Below are positions 6,131 to 13,634 of a stretch of DNA of 16,237 bases, in pieces. The number at the start of each line of letters is the position of its first letter. The first letter of the stretch is position 1. Made by a program: the position numbers and the translations under genes. The stretch is taken from NCBI GenBank assembly GCA_020848055.1, contig JADLBB010000167.1, positions 1 to 16,237 on the forward strand, read 5' to 3'. A model generated the notes under the pieces. That model did no database searches. It was not told the DNA's origin and saw nothing but the letters and a program-made list of their open reading frames with translations. The DNA comes from Chloroflexota bacterium. GTDB taxonomy: Bacteria > Chloroflexota > Limnocylindria > QHBO01.

Positions 6131-8164
6131 TCACGGATGCCAGCGCGGCGCCCATCCGTCGCGGACCAGCAGCGTGCGCCGGCCGGTGGCCGGGTCGAAG
6201 GCCTCCAGCGTGCTGCGGCCGCCGTCTTCGATCTCAACCACCAGCATGCTGCCACCCGGGTCGAACGTGGCCGCCTCGACCCGCACCCCGGGTAGCGCCC
6301 GGCGCGCTGCGGGGCGCTCCGGATCGTCGGTCAGCCACAGGCTGCCGTCGTACGTGACGTAGGCCACCCTGCCGCCCGGGTCGATGGCCACGACGCGCGA
6401 CCCGGTCCCCAGCTCCAGCGGCTGAGCCAACGTCCCGGATCGATACAACCGGTGAACCCGATCGCCATCACCCGGCGCCAGCGGCGCCACCGGCGCGCTC
6501 GCCGCAGCCGGTTCGGATGGCACGCCCGGGCCGCCAGACACGAGCACGGCCGACGAGTCGGGCATCCAGCGCGGCACCGAGGTCGCGGCCAACGGGATGA
6601 TGGTCAGCCGCTCGGCCGGCAGCTCCAGGATCCCGACCGATCCGGCGAGATCGATGAACGCGAGGGCCCCTCCGTCCGGCGAGAAGCGCGGCGCGCGCAG
6701 CGCGGGCCCGGACCTGGTGCCGCTCGGCTCCGGCGCCGGGCTGGCGCCGCCGCCCATCCGAATGTCGACCTGCTCGGGCTCGCCACCACCGACCTCCCAG
6801 GCCCACAGCCCGAGCCAGGCGCCGGTGGTCGCATCGGCGCGCGCGAAGACGACGGTCCGTCCATCGGGCGAGTAGGCCGGGTCGAACTCCAGGTGGTCGG
6901 CATCGCTCAGTACCCGCCGGTCGCGACCGTCCGCGGCCATGAACACGAGGCGGGCGCCATCGGTCACGATGAGCGAGTCGCCGGTCGGCGAGACCGCGTA
7001 GTCGACCACGCCGCCGAGCTCCGAGCTGATCTGCCGCTGCCCGCTGCCGTCGGGGTTCATGGCCCACAGGTTGATCGGACCCGCCCGATCGGACAGGAAG
7101 GTGACCCCGTTGCTGATCTCGCCGATCGGCACGCCGGTCGTGAACGTCCACGAGGGCGCGTCGGCCATCGTGCCGCCCGCCAGGCCCCGCAGGTCGGGAG
7201 CGAGACGGACGCGGAACGTGGTGTTCGGCGGCAGGGCGGCCGACGGGGTGAAGACCAGGACGCTGCCGGCGCCGTCGGTGCCGGCAGGATCGTCCGGCCC
7301 GGCCTCCAGGCGCAGCGTGCCCGCCGTGGCCGGCTCGACGGTCAGAGAGTCGCCGGAGACGCTGGCGGGATCGATGGGCCGGTCGAAGAAGACCGCCAGC
7401 GGAGTCGTCACCGCGATGCCGTCAACGCCGTCGCCGGGCATCGTGGCGAGCGCCGTCAGGCCGGCCGCGACCGTCACGAACTCGATCGTCGCCGGCTCGC
7501 CGAGGACGACCCCGGAGACGTCGGCGGCGGTCTCGTCCAGGCTGATCCGGTACGTCTGGCCCGGGAGCAGCGGCCGGTCGGGCACCAGGTGCAGGCGACG
7601 CCCGTCCCAGCGGCGCTCGTAGTCAAACGCCGGATCGACCGAGAGCGCCCCGTCCACCGAGGCGGTGTCCATCAGGGAGCTGAACGTGAGCGTCACTGAC
7701 GCCGCGAGCGGGACGTCGGTGGCGCCGTCGGCCGGATCGGAGGCGGCCAGCGTCGGACGCGGAGTGGTGTTGAATTCGAAGGGCGGCGGCAGCACGGCCA
7801 TCGCGTTGCCGGCCAGGTCACTCACCCCGGTGGCCACGACGAAGCGGTAAGCCGCAGCCGGCGTAAGCGGCGAGGCCGGTGTGAACGTCATCGTCGCGCC
7901 GCTCCAGCTCACCGCCCCGGCCACGGGTGGCTCGAAGCCCGCCGCGGCGGCCGCGCCGACCTGGTCCACCGGCTCGCTGAAGGCGACCTCGATGCTGGTG
8001 GTGACCGCGGCCAGCCTATCGTCGTCGGGCAAGGGCTGGGTCAGGCGAATGGCGAGCACCGTGGGCGGCTGGGTGTCAACCGTGCTGGCCAGGTACAGGA
8101 TGCCGGCCAGCACCAGCCCGCCGACCACCAGGACGGCCACGGTGCGGGCGATCAGCCACCGCAT
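6131..8164 (-). CDS. Membrane-anchored Ig-like (Big_5) and TolB-type propeller protein
   Basis: This 677-aa protein is probably extracytoplasmic. Residues 7-26 form one hydrophobic segment after MRWLIAR, reading as an uncleaved anchor or signal peptide. Three repeats of about 100 residues follow, each with a pattern like 'P.dg...v.....v.vtFs.pmd...v' and ending in FNTTP, FVTVA or WTFTTG. These match SbsA-type bacterial Ig-like domains (roughly 32-132, 135-232, 236-346). From about 350 to the end come TolB/WD40-like blades with PD40 signatures such as LWAMNPDGSGQRQIS, AYSPDGRTVVFARAD and RFSPDGGALAFIDL, suggesting a six-bladed-type propeller. No catalytic residues are evident, so it is probably a binding, scaffold or sensor protein. 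A Ser/Pro/Ala-rich linker lies near 545-570. The ATG at 8164 is only 4 bp after the phosphatase stop, so the two are cotranscribed. Function unknown. Confidence 0.75.
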   Translation of the reverse strand: MRWLIARTVAVLVVGGLVLAGILYLASTVDTQPPTVLAIRLTQPLPDDDRLAAVTTSIEVAFSEPVDQVGAAAAAGFEPPVAGAVSWSGATMTFTPASPLTPAAAYRFVVATGVSDLAGNAMAVLPPPFEFNTTPRPTLAASDPADGATDVPLAASVTLTFSSLMDTASVDGALSVDPAFDYERRWDGRRLHLVPDRPLLPGQTYRISLDETAADVSGVVLGEPATIEFVTVAAGLTALATMPGDGVDGIAVTTPLAVFFDRPIDPASVSGDSLTVEPATAGTLRLEAGPDDPAGTDGAGSVLVFTPSAALPPNTTFRVRLAPDLRGLAGGTMADAPSWTFTTGVPIGEISNGVTFLSDRAGPINLWAMNPDGSGQRQISSELGGVVDYAVSPTGDSLIVTDGARLVFMAADGRDRRVLSDADHLEFDPAYSPDGRTVVFARADATTGAWLGLWAWEVGGGEPEQVDIRMGGGASPAPEPSGTRSGPALRAPRFSPDGGALAFIDLAGSVGILELPAERLTIIPLAATSVPRWMPDSSAVLVSGGPGVPSEPAAASAPVAPLAPGDGDRVHRLYRSGTLAQPLELGTGSRVVAIDPGGRVAYVTYDGSLWLTDDPERPAARRALPGVRVEAATFDPGGSMLVVEIEDGGRSTLEAFDPATGRRTLLVRDGWAPRWHP

Positions 8165-8168
8165 CGGC

Positions 8169-8828
8169 TCAGGCCGGCTGAACGTTGACGCAGCGCAGGA
8201 CCGGCCCGCCGCGCCCGAACCAGACGATGTTGACCCCGGCGGGCGACTGGATCAGCCGGCGACGGTAGTCGCGCATCGGCCAGCCGAAGAGGTCGCACAG
8301 CCGAAGGCGGTTGACGTGGTTGTGGGCGACGACGACGGCCGTCCGCGACGGCTCGCCGGCCAGCCACTCCTCGATGGGCGCCATCACCGCGCGCGAGCGG
8401 CGTGCGACGTCGGCGCCGGACTCGCCACCCGGGCACCGGGTGGCGAATGGGTCGGCCTTCCACGCGGCGCGCAACTGCGGGTCTCGCGCGCGGCACTCGT
8501 CGGCGGTCAGGCCGTCCCAGTCGCCGTAGTCGATCTCCAGCAGGCCCGCCTCCAGCCCGATGGCGTCCGGGCCAAGCCCGAGTCCACCCGCGATCGCTCC
8601 GGCCGTCTGCCGGCAACGCAGGGCCGGGCTGCTGACCAGGCGCGGCGGCTCGGAGGACGCCGCACCATCACCGGCCAGGTCGGCTAGCTCGGCGACCAGC
8701 ATCGGCGCCAGGCGCTCCGCCAGCGCCAGCCCGTCCGCATCCAGCGGTGGATCGGATCGCTGGCCGAGGTTGCGGCCCGCCTCGCTGGCGTCGGTGATCG
8801 AGTGGCGCACGAGAATCAGATGGCCCAT
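8169..8828 (-). CDS. Histidine phosphatase superfamily protein (phosphoglycerate mutase-like)
   Basis: This 219-aa cytoplasmic protein belongs to the histidine phosphatase superfamily, whose catalytic His is phosphorylated during phosphate-ester hydrolysis or mutase chemistry. The N-terminus MGHLILVRHSITD holds the catalytic pair R8-H9, with Ser rather than the usual Gly after His. SSPALRCRQTA (66-76) supplies the phosphate-binding Arg, LLEIDYGDWDGL (96-107) the general acid E98, and VVAHNHVNRL (from about 166) the second His, H169. Substrate cannot be deduced; small phosphomonoesters such as alpha-ribazole phosphate or phosphoglycerate are family options. I chose ATG at 8828 because homologues start directly before the RHG motif and the upstream extension is Arg-rich junk. 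A TAGACT -10 box lies 11 nt before the ATG. It is followed at 4 bp by the propeller-protein gene. Confidence 0.88.
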   Translation of the reverse strand: MGHLILVRHSITDASEAGRNLGQRSDPPLDADGLALAERLAPMLVAELADLAGDGAASSEPPRLVSSPALRCRQTAGAIAGGLGLGPDAIGLEAGLLEIDYGDWDGLTADECRARDPQLRAAWKADPFATRCPGGESGADVARRSRAVMAPIEEWLAGEPSRTAVVVAHNHVNRLRLCDLFGWPMRDYRRRLIQSPAGVNIVWFGRGGPVLRCVNVQPA

Positions 8829-8896
8829 CGGTACCGGCGAGTCTACCCGAGGCCTTGGGTTATCCTGTCGCGGCCGACGTCCGCAGCAGCAGGCCC
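8829..8896. promoter_or_regulatory. Divergent promoter region, phosphatase and lepB
   Basis: This 68-bp gap lies between two divergent starts. On the minus strand TAGACT (8845-8840) lies 11 nt before the phosphatase ATG, implying a leader of only a few nucleotides. On the plus strand TATCCT (8861-8866) lies 30 nt before the lepB ATG, giving a leader of about 24 nt with a weak AGCAGG ribosome binding site. Neither has an obvious -35 hexamer. Confidence 0.4.
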
Positions 8897-9583
8897 ATGA
8901 CGTACGTTCCCGAAGCCGACAGCGATCCGTCCGGCGCGCCCGCGGAGAGCGAGCGCGCCACTTCACGCCGCGCGCTGGGCTGCGCCTTCGAGGTCATCGA
9001 GACCCTGGTCCTGACGCTGCTCATCTACCTGGTCATCCACAACTTCGTGGCCCAGCCGTTCGAGGTGCAGCAGAGCTCGATGTTCCCGACGATCGTCGAT
9101 GGCGAGTACATCCTCATCGACAAGTTGACGCCGCGCTTCAACGGCTACAACTACGGGGACATCATCGTCTTCAACCCGCCTTCGGGCTCGGGGTTGGGAG
9201 CCGACGGCGTGCCGTTCATCAAGCGCGTGATCGGCCTGCCGGGCGACACCATCAGCCTGGAGAACGGCCGCGTGTTCGTGACCCAGCCGGGCGGATTGCC
9301 GATCCGGATCGAGGAGCCCTACGTCCTGCGACGCGACGACGGATCGACCGCGCCGACCGATTGCCCGCGCATCGACTGCCCGATGCGCTGGATCGTGGGG
9401 CCCAACGAGGTGTTCGTGATGGGCGACAACCGCCCGTCCAGCCAGGATTCGCGAGTGTTCGGCCCGATCGAGGAGGACCAGATCCTTGGCCGCGCCTGGC
9501 TGCGCTACTTCCCGCTCGATCGGATCGGGCTGTTCGAACGCCCCACCTACCCGGCCCTGGAGCGAGCCACTCCGGCGGGCTGA
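8897..9583 (+). CDS. lepB: Type I signal peptidase
   Basis: This 228-aa membrane protease removes signal peptides from exported proteins at the outer face of the membrane. An N-terminal cytoplasmic tail (1-28) is followed by one transmembrane helix (about 30-50). The Ser/Lys dyad is clear: QQSSMFPT with S61 as nucleophile, and FIKRVIGLPGDTI with K109 as general base. Box E is VMGDNRPSSQDSRVFGPI. The insertion between boxes contains two Cys (DCPRIDCP), a possible extracellular disulfide. I chose ATG at 8897 (MTYVPEADSD) because it lies downstream of the TATCCT box and gives the normal cytoplasmic tail; an in-frame TTG at 8855 would precede the promoter. The gene stands alone on the plus strand and converges on ndk with only 22 bp between stops. 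Confidence 0.95.
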   Translation: MTYVPEADSDPSGAPAESERATSRRALGCAFEVIETLVLTLLIYLVIHNFVAQPFEVQQSSMFPTIVDGEYILIDKLTPRFNGYNYGDIIVFNPPSGSGLGADGVPFIKRVIGLPGDTISLENGRVFVTQPGGLPIRIEEPYVLRRDDGSTAPTDCPRIDCPMRWIVGPNEVFVMGDNRPSSQDSRVFGPIEEDQILGRAWLRYFPLDRIGLFERPTYPALERATPAG

Positions 9584-9605
9584 TCCGCGGCGCCGTGCCG
9601 GATGG

Positions 9606-10073
9606 TCAGGGCCGCGGCGGCTCGTCCGCGACGATCCAGGCGTCGATGGCTCGCCCGTAGTCGACCAGCGCCTCCGGCCCGAACCACAGATCGAGCTCTG
9701 CGGCCGCGGTGTCGGGCGCGTCCGAGGCGTGGATCAGGTTGCGCAGGCCGGACACGCCGAGATCGCCGCGGATGGTACCCGGATCGGCCTCGCCAGGCAT
9801 GGTTCGGCCCACCATGCGCCGGACGACGGCGATGGCGTCAGGGCCCTCCAGGGCGAGCGCGGCGACCGGACCGCTGGTGATGAACTCGACGAGTCCCGGA
9901 TAGAACGGCTTGCCGGCGTGGACCGCGTAGTGGGTCTCGGCCAGCTCGCGCGAGACCGATACCAGCTTCAGCCCCACGACCTTGAGGCCCTTGCGCTCGA
10001 AGCGCCCGATGATCTCGCCGATGAGCCCGCGCTGGACGGCATCGGGCTTGGCGAGGACGAGGGTTCGTTCCAT
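9606..10073 (-). CDS. ndk: Nucleoside diphosphate kinase
   Basis: Ndk (155 aa) transfers the gamma phosphate of ATP to NDPs through a phosphohistidine, maintaining NTP and dNTP pools. The start MERTLVLAKPDAVQRGLIGEI is canonical. The nucleotide-binding segment MPGEADPGTIRGDL is present, and the active-site His is H115 in GLRNLIHASDAPDTAAAE (the usual form is NxVHGSD, so here Gly is Ala). The ending ELDLWF is conserved; about 20 additional residues follow, giving slightly more than the usual 135-150 aa. The ATG at 10073 is preceded by CCGGAG about 12 nt upstream. It lies 42 bp after the helical repeat-like gene on the same strand and is probably the last gene of that operon. Confidence 0.96.
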   Translation of the reverse strand: MERTLVLAKPDAVQRGLIGEIIGRFERKGLKVVGLKLVSVSRELAETHYAVHAGKPFYPGLVEFITSGPVAALALEGPDAIAVVRRMVGRTMPGEADPGTIRGDLGVSGLRNLIHASDAPDTAAAELDLWFGPEALVDYGRAIDAWIVADEPPRP

Positions 10074-10115
10074 GGCGGGTCGTTCTCCGGCGTGTGGGTG
10101 GGTTGAGCGGTGCGA

Positions 10116-10886
10116 TCAGGCGTCGCGCGCGGCAGCGCGACCGAAGGCCGCCTGGGCCTCCGTCACGCGCCCGGCGGCGCCGAGAAGGTCGCCGTACAGT
10201 AGCAGACGGTCGCTGTCCGGCTGATCACCGAGCGTCGGCTCGACGATGAGCACGCCGTCGGCGCCTATTGCGGGGTCCAGGCGCAGGGCGACCGACAGCA
10301 GCCCATCGCCGCCGGCGAGATCGCCGGCCACGTATGCCGCGCGCGCCTGCTCCAGCCGACTGCGAGCGGCAATCACGCGCTCGTCGTCCGGTTCGGCGCC
10401 GCCAGCCGGCCCATCGGCGGCGGGCCTGGCCCACGGCGCGCGCGCCGTCCGGCGAGGCTCGCTGCGCAGCTCGGCCGGCGGCGGCCACGACAGGCGGCCC
10501 GGCATGCCCCGGCGCAGCTCGAAGACCTCGTCGGCACTGACCGATGCCAGCAATCGCTCCCCCACGCCCTGGGCACGGTCCATCTCGCCGGTCGCCGCCA
10601 GGGACTCGGCCTCGATGAGCAGCGCGATCGGCAGATGGCGGCGAGCGCTGCCGGGGCGCATCGACTCGAGGGCGACGCGGGCCTGTGCCGGGCGATGCTG
10701 CCTCCAGGCAGCCTCGGCAAGCAGCAGACGCAGCGCGTCCATCTCGTCGCCCGCGGCAGCGTTACCCTCGGCCTCGAGCCAGGCCAGGCGGCGCCGAACG
10801 GTCCCCTCGGCCAGGGCCGGCAGCCCGGAGTCGATCTGCGCGCGCGCGAGGGCCAGTTCGTCGGGGAGCGGGTCGATGACGATCAC
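10116..10886 (-). CDS. Uncharacterised Ala/Arg-rich helical protein, possibly TPR-like
   Basis: I do not recognise this 256-aa protein. It is rich in Ala, Leu, Arg and Glu and reads as helical hairpins resembling tetratricopeptide repeats: LALARAQIDSGLPALAEGT, LLLAEAAWRQHRPAQARVAL, IEAESLAATGEMDRAQGV, then RLEQARAAYVAGDLAGGDGL and LLLYGDLLGAAGRVTEAQAAF at the C-terminus. A Pro/Ala/Arg-rich linker (about 135-168) separates two helical halves. There is no signal peptide or membrane segment, so it is probably cytoplasmic and mediates protein contacts. The start is GTG at 10886 (VIVIDPLPDELALA) with GAGAG directly before it; it begins 20 bp after the M16 stop and is followed by ndk. Codon pattern and absence of stops support a real gene, but TPR assignment is tentative. 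Confidence 0.6.
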   Translation of the reverse strand: MIVIDPLPDELALARAQIDSGLPALAEGTVRRRLAWLEAEGNAAAGDEMDALRLLLAEAAWRQHRPAQARVALESMRPGSARRHLPIALLIEAESLAATGEMDRAQGVGERLLASVSADEVFELRRGMPGRLSWPPPAELRSEPRRTARAPWARPAADGPAGGAEPDDERVIAARSRLEQARAAYVAGDLAGGDGLLSVALRLDPAIGADGVLIVEPTLGDQPDSDRLLLYGDLLGAAGRVTEAQAAFGRAAARDA

Positions 10887-10906
10887 CTCTCAGGCGGCCG
10901 GGGCGC

Positions 10907-12238
10907 TCATCGGCGCATGGCCCGCGCCAGGCTGGCGCGCGAGCGGATGGGCCCGAGCACGGCCAGTCGAGCCGCATCCGGGGTCGTGTACTGCTGCGCG
11001 ACGCGCAGGACGTCGGCGGTCGAGATCGCGTCGAGGCGTTCGATGACCTCATCCACGGTGAGCACTCGCGGCAGCAGTGCCTCGCCGGCCCCGATCCAGC
11101 CGGCCACCGCGCCCGAGTCCTCCATGCGCAACTCGAGCCTGCCGCGGGTGTACGCGCGCGCCCGATCCAGCTCGGCCCCGAGCACCAGGTCGTTCGAGAT
11201 GCGATCGAGCTGGTCGCAGACGGCGGCCACGACCGCCGGCGCGTCGGGGGGATCGAACCCGGCATGCACGCCAAAGGTGCCGGCATCGGCGTACAGCGCG
11301 CTGAAGGTGGATACGTCGTAAACCAGCGAGCGGCGCTCGCGCAGGTCGAGGAACAGTCGGCTGCCCATGCCGTCGCCCAGGATGGCGCCGAGCAGGTCGA
11401 GCGCCCAGCGGTCTGGGTGGTCGCGCGAGACGCCCGGCATGCCCAGGCACAGGTTTCCCTGGCCGAGGTCGCGGCGCGCCAGGCGGATCGTCCCCGCTGG
11501 CGCGGGTTCCGGGGCGGATAGCGGCAGCGGTGGGTGCCGGACCGGAAGGTCGGTCACTCGCGGCCCATCGGCCATCCAACCGCTCGCCAGCCCGGCGACG
11601 TGGTCGTGGTCAATCGCACCCGCGGCGGCCAGGACCATGCGGCCGGGGCGGTACGCCGAGGTCCAGTGCTCGACGACCGCGGCGTGCGTCGCGCGGCGGA
11701 CCGATCCGAGCGTCCCGGCTATCTCGCGTCCCAGCGGATGACGCCCGAACAGCATCTCGTCGAAGAGGGTGAACACGTGGTCGGCCGGCGAGTCGATGTA
11801 CATCCTGATCTCGTCGGCGATGATCGGCTTCTCGGCCGACAGGTCGGCGCGGCGCAGCAGGGGGCGCAGCGCGAGCTCGCTGATGGCCTCGAGCGCCACG
11901 TGCGCATGCTCGGCCGGCACCTTGGCGCTGAACACGGTGAGCTCGCGATCGGTGCTGGCATTGACGTTGCCACCCACGCCCTCGACCAGGCTCGTCAATG
12001 AACCGGGCTCGGGATATCCGCGGGTGCCCTTGAAGACCAGGTGCTCGAGCAGGTGCGACAGGCCGGCGTGCGCGTCATCCTCGTGGCGGGAGCCGACCGG
12101 CACGAACAGCGCCACGCTGGCCGACCGGCTGGCGGGCATCGCCTGGGTCACGACTCGCAGGCCGCCGGGCAGAACCGATCGCCGGTGGGGCGTCGCGCCG
12201 TGAGCCCGCGGCCGTGGTCGGGCCGGGGCGTTCCTCAC
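10907..12238 (-). CDS. M16 family zinc metallopeptidase (processing peptidase-like)
   Basis: This 443-aa protein is a single-unit M16B peptidase, related to mitochondrial processing peptidase and bacterial PqqL/YmxG-type enzymes. The inverted zinc motif is intact: HLLEH at 62-66 (H62 and H66 ligands, E65 base), with E143 in EKPIIADEI exactly 76 residues after H66 as third ligand and E136 before it (the E-x6-E pattern). The C-terminal half carries the substrate-binding R/Y motif RERRSLVYDVSTFSALYADAG. No signal peptide is visible, so it is probably cytoplasmic. The GTG start at 12238 overlaps the TGA of the upstream unrecognised gene as GTGA, so the two are translationally coupled. The helical repeat-like gene follows after 20 bp. 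Substrate unknown. Confidence 0.93.
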   Translation of the reverse strand: MRNAPARPRPRAHGATPHRRSVLPGGLRVVTQAMPASRSASVALFVPVGSRHEDDAHAGLSHLLEHLVFKGTRGYPEPGSLTSLVEGVGGNVNASTDRELTVFSAKVPAEHAHVALEAISELALRPLLRRADLSAEKPIIADEIRMYIDSPADHVFTLFDEMLFGRHPLGREIAGTLGSVRRATHAAVVEHWTSAYRPGRMVLAAAGAIDHDHVAGLASGWMADGPRVTDLPVRHPPLPLSAPEPAPAGTIRLARRDLGQGNLCLGMPGVSRDHPDRWALDLLGAILGDGMGSRLFLDLRERRSLVYDVSTFSALYADAGTFGVHAGFDPPDAPAVVAAVCDQLDRISNDLVLGAELDRARAYTRGRLELRMEDSGAVAGWIGAGEALLPRVLTVDEVIERLDAISTADVLRVAQQYTTPDAARLAVLGPIRSRASLARAMRR

Positions 12239-12735
12239 GATGGCTCCTCGTCCTCGTCCCCGCCCTCGGTGTCGCCGGCATCGGCATCGGCAGACATCAG
12301 GAGCTCCATCTGGATGAAGCGCAGGTCGCGCGCCAGCTCCTCGGCGTTGCGAGGCAGCGGCCGGCCGGTGGAGAGCTCGGGGTCAGGGTCGACCGTCACG
12401 CGCGGCTGGCCGGCCGCAGCGAACTCGAGCACCACCCGCTCCGAACCGATCGTCAGCGTGTAGACCAGCAGCTGTTCGGATGTCGTGTCGAACGCCAGGT
12501 AGTCGAACGAGTCGAGGTTCAGGCAGATCGCCAGAGGCGTGAAGTACGAGGCCATCTCGGGGTGGTCCACGACGATCCGCTCGACCCAGCCAGTGCCATG
12601 CGACTCCACCCGCGTCCCGCGGAAGTAGGTGTAGCTGACCGTCTGCTTCAGCAGGGGGCGCAGGATGTTGTACATGTCGCCCTTGGCGGTCGCGACGCCG
12701 GTGTTGATGAAGAGCTTGGCACGGGCCTCGGACAT
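12235..12735 (-). CDS. Uncharacterised 166-aa protein with acidic C-terminal tail
   Basis: I do not recognise this family. The protein starts MSEARAKLFINTGVATAKGD and continues as mixed alpha/beta sequence with distinctive stretches such as MYNILRPLLKQTVSYTYFRG, FTPLAICLNLDSFDYLAFDT and LLVYTLTIGSERVVLEFAA. It then has an RNAEELARDLRFIQMELL helix and a strongly acidic tail (DADAGDTEGGDEDEEPS). It has no signal peptide or membrane segment. I chose ATG at 12735 because TAGACT, a -10-like box, lies only 8 nt upstream, which would place the transcript start at or next to the ATG; a longer frame to 12840 would read through that box and into coaX. Its stop overlaps the M16 peptidase start, so it may act with that protease as a partner or adaptor. 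That link is inference from position only. Confidence 0.7.
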   Translation of the reverse strand: MSEARAKLFINTGVATAKGDMYNILRPLLKQTVSYTYFRGTRVESHGTGWVERIVVDHPEMASYFTPLAICLNLDSFDYLAFDTTSEQLLVYTLTIGSERVVLEFAAAGQPRVTVDPDPELSTGRPLPRNAEELARDLRFIQMELLMSADADAGDTEGGDEDEEPS

Positions 12736-12806
12736 CGGGGCGGAGTCTAGCATCGGGCCATCGCCGGCGACCGGAATCGAGCCGAACGGCTGGTACGATA
12801 CGGCCC
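12736..12806. promoter_or_regulatory. Divergent, apparently leaderless promoters
   Basis: In this 71-bp gap a minus-strand TAGACT (12749-12744) lies 8 nt before the ATG at 12735, and a plus-strand TACGAT (12794-12799) lies 7 nt before the coaX GTG at 12807. At these distances transcription should begin at or within a base or two of the start codon. No Shine-Dalgarno sequence is present before either gene, which fits leaderless mRNAs. No consensus -35 is evident for either. Confidence 0.5.
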
Positions 12807-13634
12807 GTGAAGTTGCTGGCGGCCGACATCGGCAACACAAACGTCACGATCGGCCTGTTCGATGACGAGCGGCTGGTCCATGCCTGGCGCGCCATCAGCC
12901 GCGCGGGTGCGACGTCCGACGAGGTGGCAGCCATGCTGACCGGCCTCCTGGGCCTCGACGGGCACCGATTCGACGAGCTCGATGCGGTGGCCATCGCCAG
13001 CGTCGTCCCGCCGTTGACCGAGACCTGGACCCGGCTGGTGACCGAACGGGTCCGAGTCGAGCCGACCATCGTGGATGCCTCGTCCCTTCGCGGCGTGCTC
13101 GAGATCCGCATCGATCGCCCGGCAGAAGCCGGGGCGGATCGGCTGGCCAACGCGCTGGCCGCGCGCATCGAGTTCGGCGGACCGGCCATCGTCATCGATC
13201 TCGGCACCAGCACGAACTTCGACCTGGTCGACGCCGGCGGCGCCTACATCGGCGGCGCGATCGCGCCGGGCATGGGCCTGAGCCTGGAGGCGCTGGTCGG
13301 ACGTGCCAGCAAGCTGCCCCGCATCGAGCTGCAGAGACCGCCGAGCGCCATCGGCACCAACACCATCCACGCCATGCAGTCGGGCACCGTGCTCGGCTAC
13401 ATCGGGCTCGTCAGCGGCCTGCTCACCGCGCTGCGCGGAGAGCTGGTCGAGCGCAGCCCTGACGAGAGCCGCGTCAGCGTCATCGCCACCGGCGGCTACA
13501 CCCACCAGCCGTGGCTGCGCGACGTGCCCGGCATCGACGCCATCGAGCCGGACCTGACGCTGCGGGGCATCCGCTACGCCTGGCTGGCCTCGCGGGAGCG
13601 CGACGGCGCCGCCACGCATGGAGAACGCGCGTGA
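12807..13634 (+). CDS. coaX: Type III pantothenate kinase
   Basis: CoaX (275 aa) phosphorylates pantothenate to 4'-phosphopantothenate, the first step from pantothenate to CoA. It is an ASKHA-fold enzyme: the phosphate-1 motif is ADIGNTNVTIG (D7, G9-T11), the catalytic Asp is D111 in AGADRLANA, the phosphate-2 motif is DLGTSTNFD (131-139; Asn where many members have Thr), and GGAIAPGMGLSLEAL and GTVLGYIGLV follow as expected. Length is slightly above the usual 255-260 because of a polar C-terminal tail. The GTG start at 12807 lies 7 nt after a TACGAT box, suggesting a leaderless message. The stop overlaps the coaBC start as GTGA. It opens a coaX-coaBC-panC operon. Confidence 0.95.
   Translation: MKLLAADIGNTNVTIGLFDDERLVHAWRAISRAGATSDEVAAMLTGLLGLDGHRFDELDAVAIASVVPPLTETWTRLVTERVRVEPTIVDASSLRGVLEIRIDRPAEAGADRLANALAARIEFGGPAIVIDLGTSTNFDLVDAGGAYIGGAIAPGMGLSLEALVGRASKLPRIELQRPPSAIGTNTIHAMQSGTVLGYIGLVSGLLTALRGELVERSPDESRVSVIATGGYTHQPWLRDVPGIDAIEPDLTLRGIRYAWLASRERDGAATHGERA

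Noticed and set aside
3904..6357. 817-codon plus-strand open frame opposite hppA
   Set aside because: It is the antisense shadow of a certain gene, rich in Asp/His/Arg/Gly as expected from reversing GC-rich codons. It has no domain or ribosome binding site.
8855..8896. Earlier in-frame TTG start for lepB
   Set aside because: It would begin upstream of the likely -10 box TATCCT; ATG at 8897 gives a normal signal peptidase N-terminus.
12747..13619. 290-codon minus-strand frame opposite coaX
   Set aside because: Antisense shadow; the plus strand carries all type III pantothenate kinase motifs.
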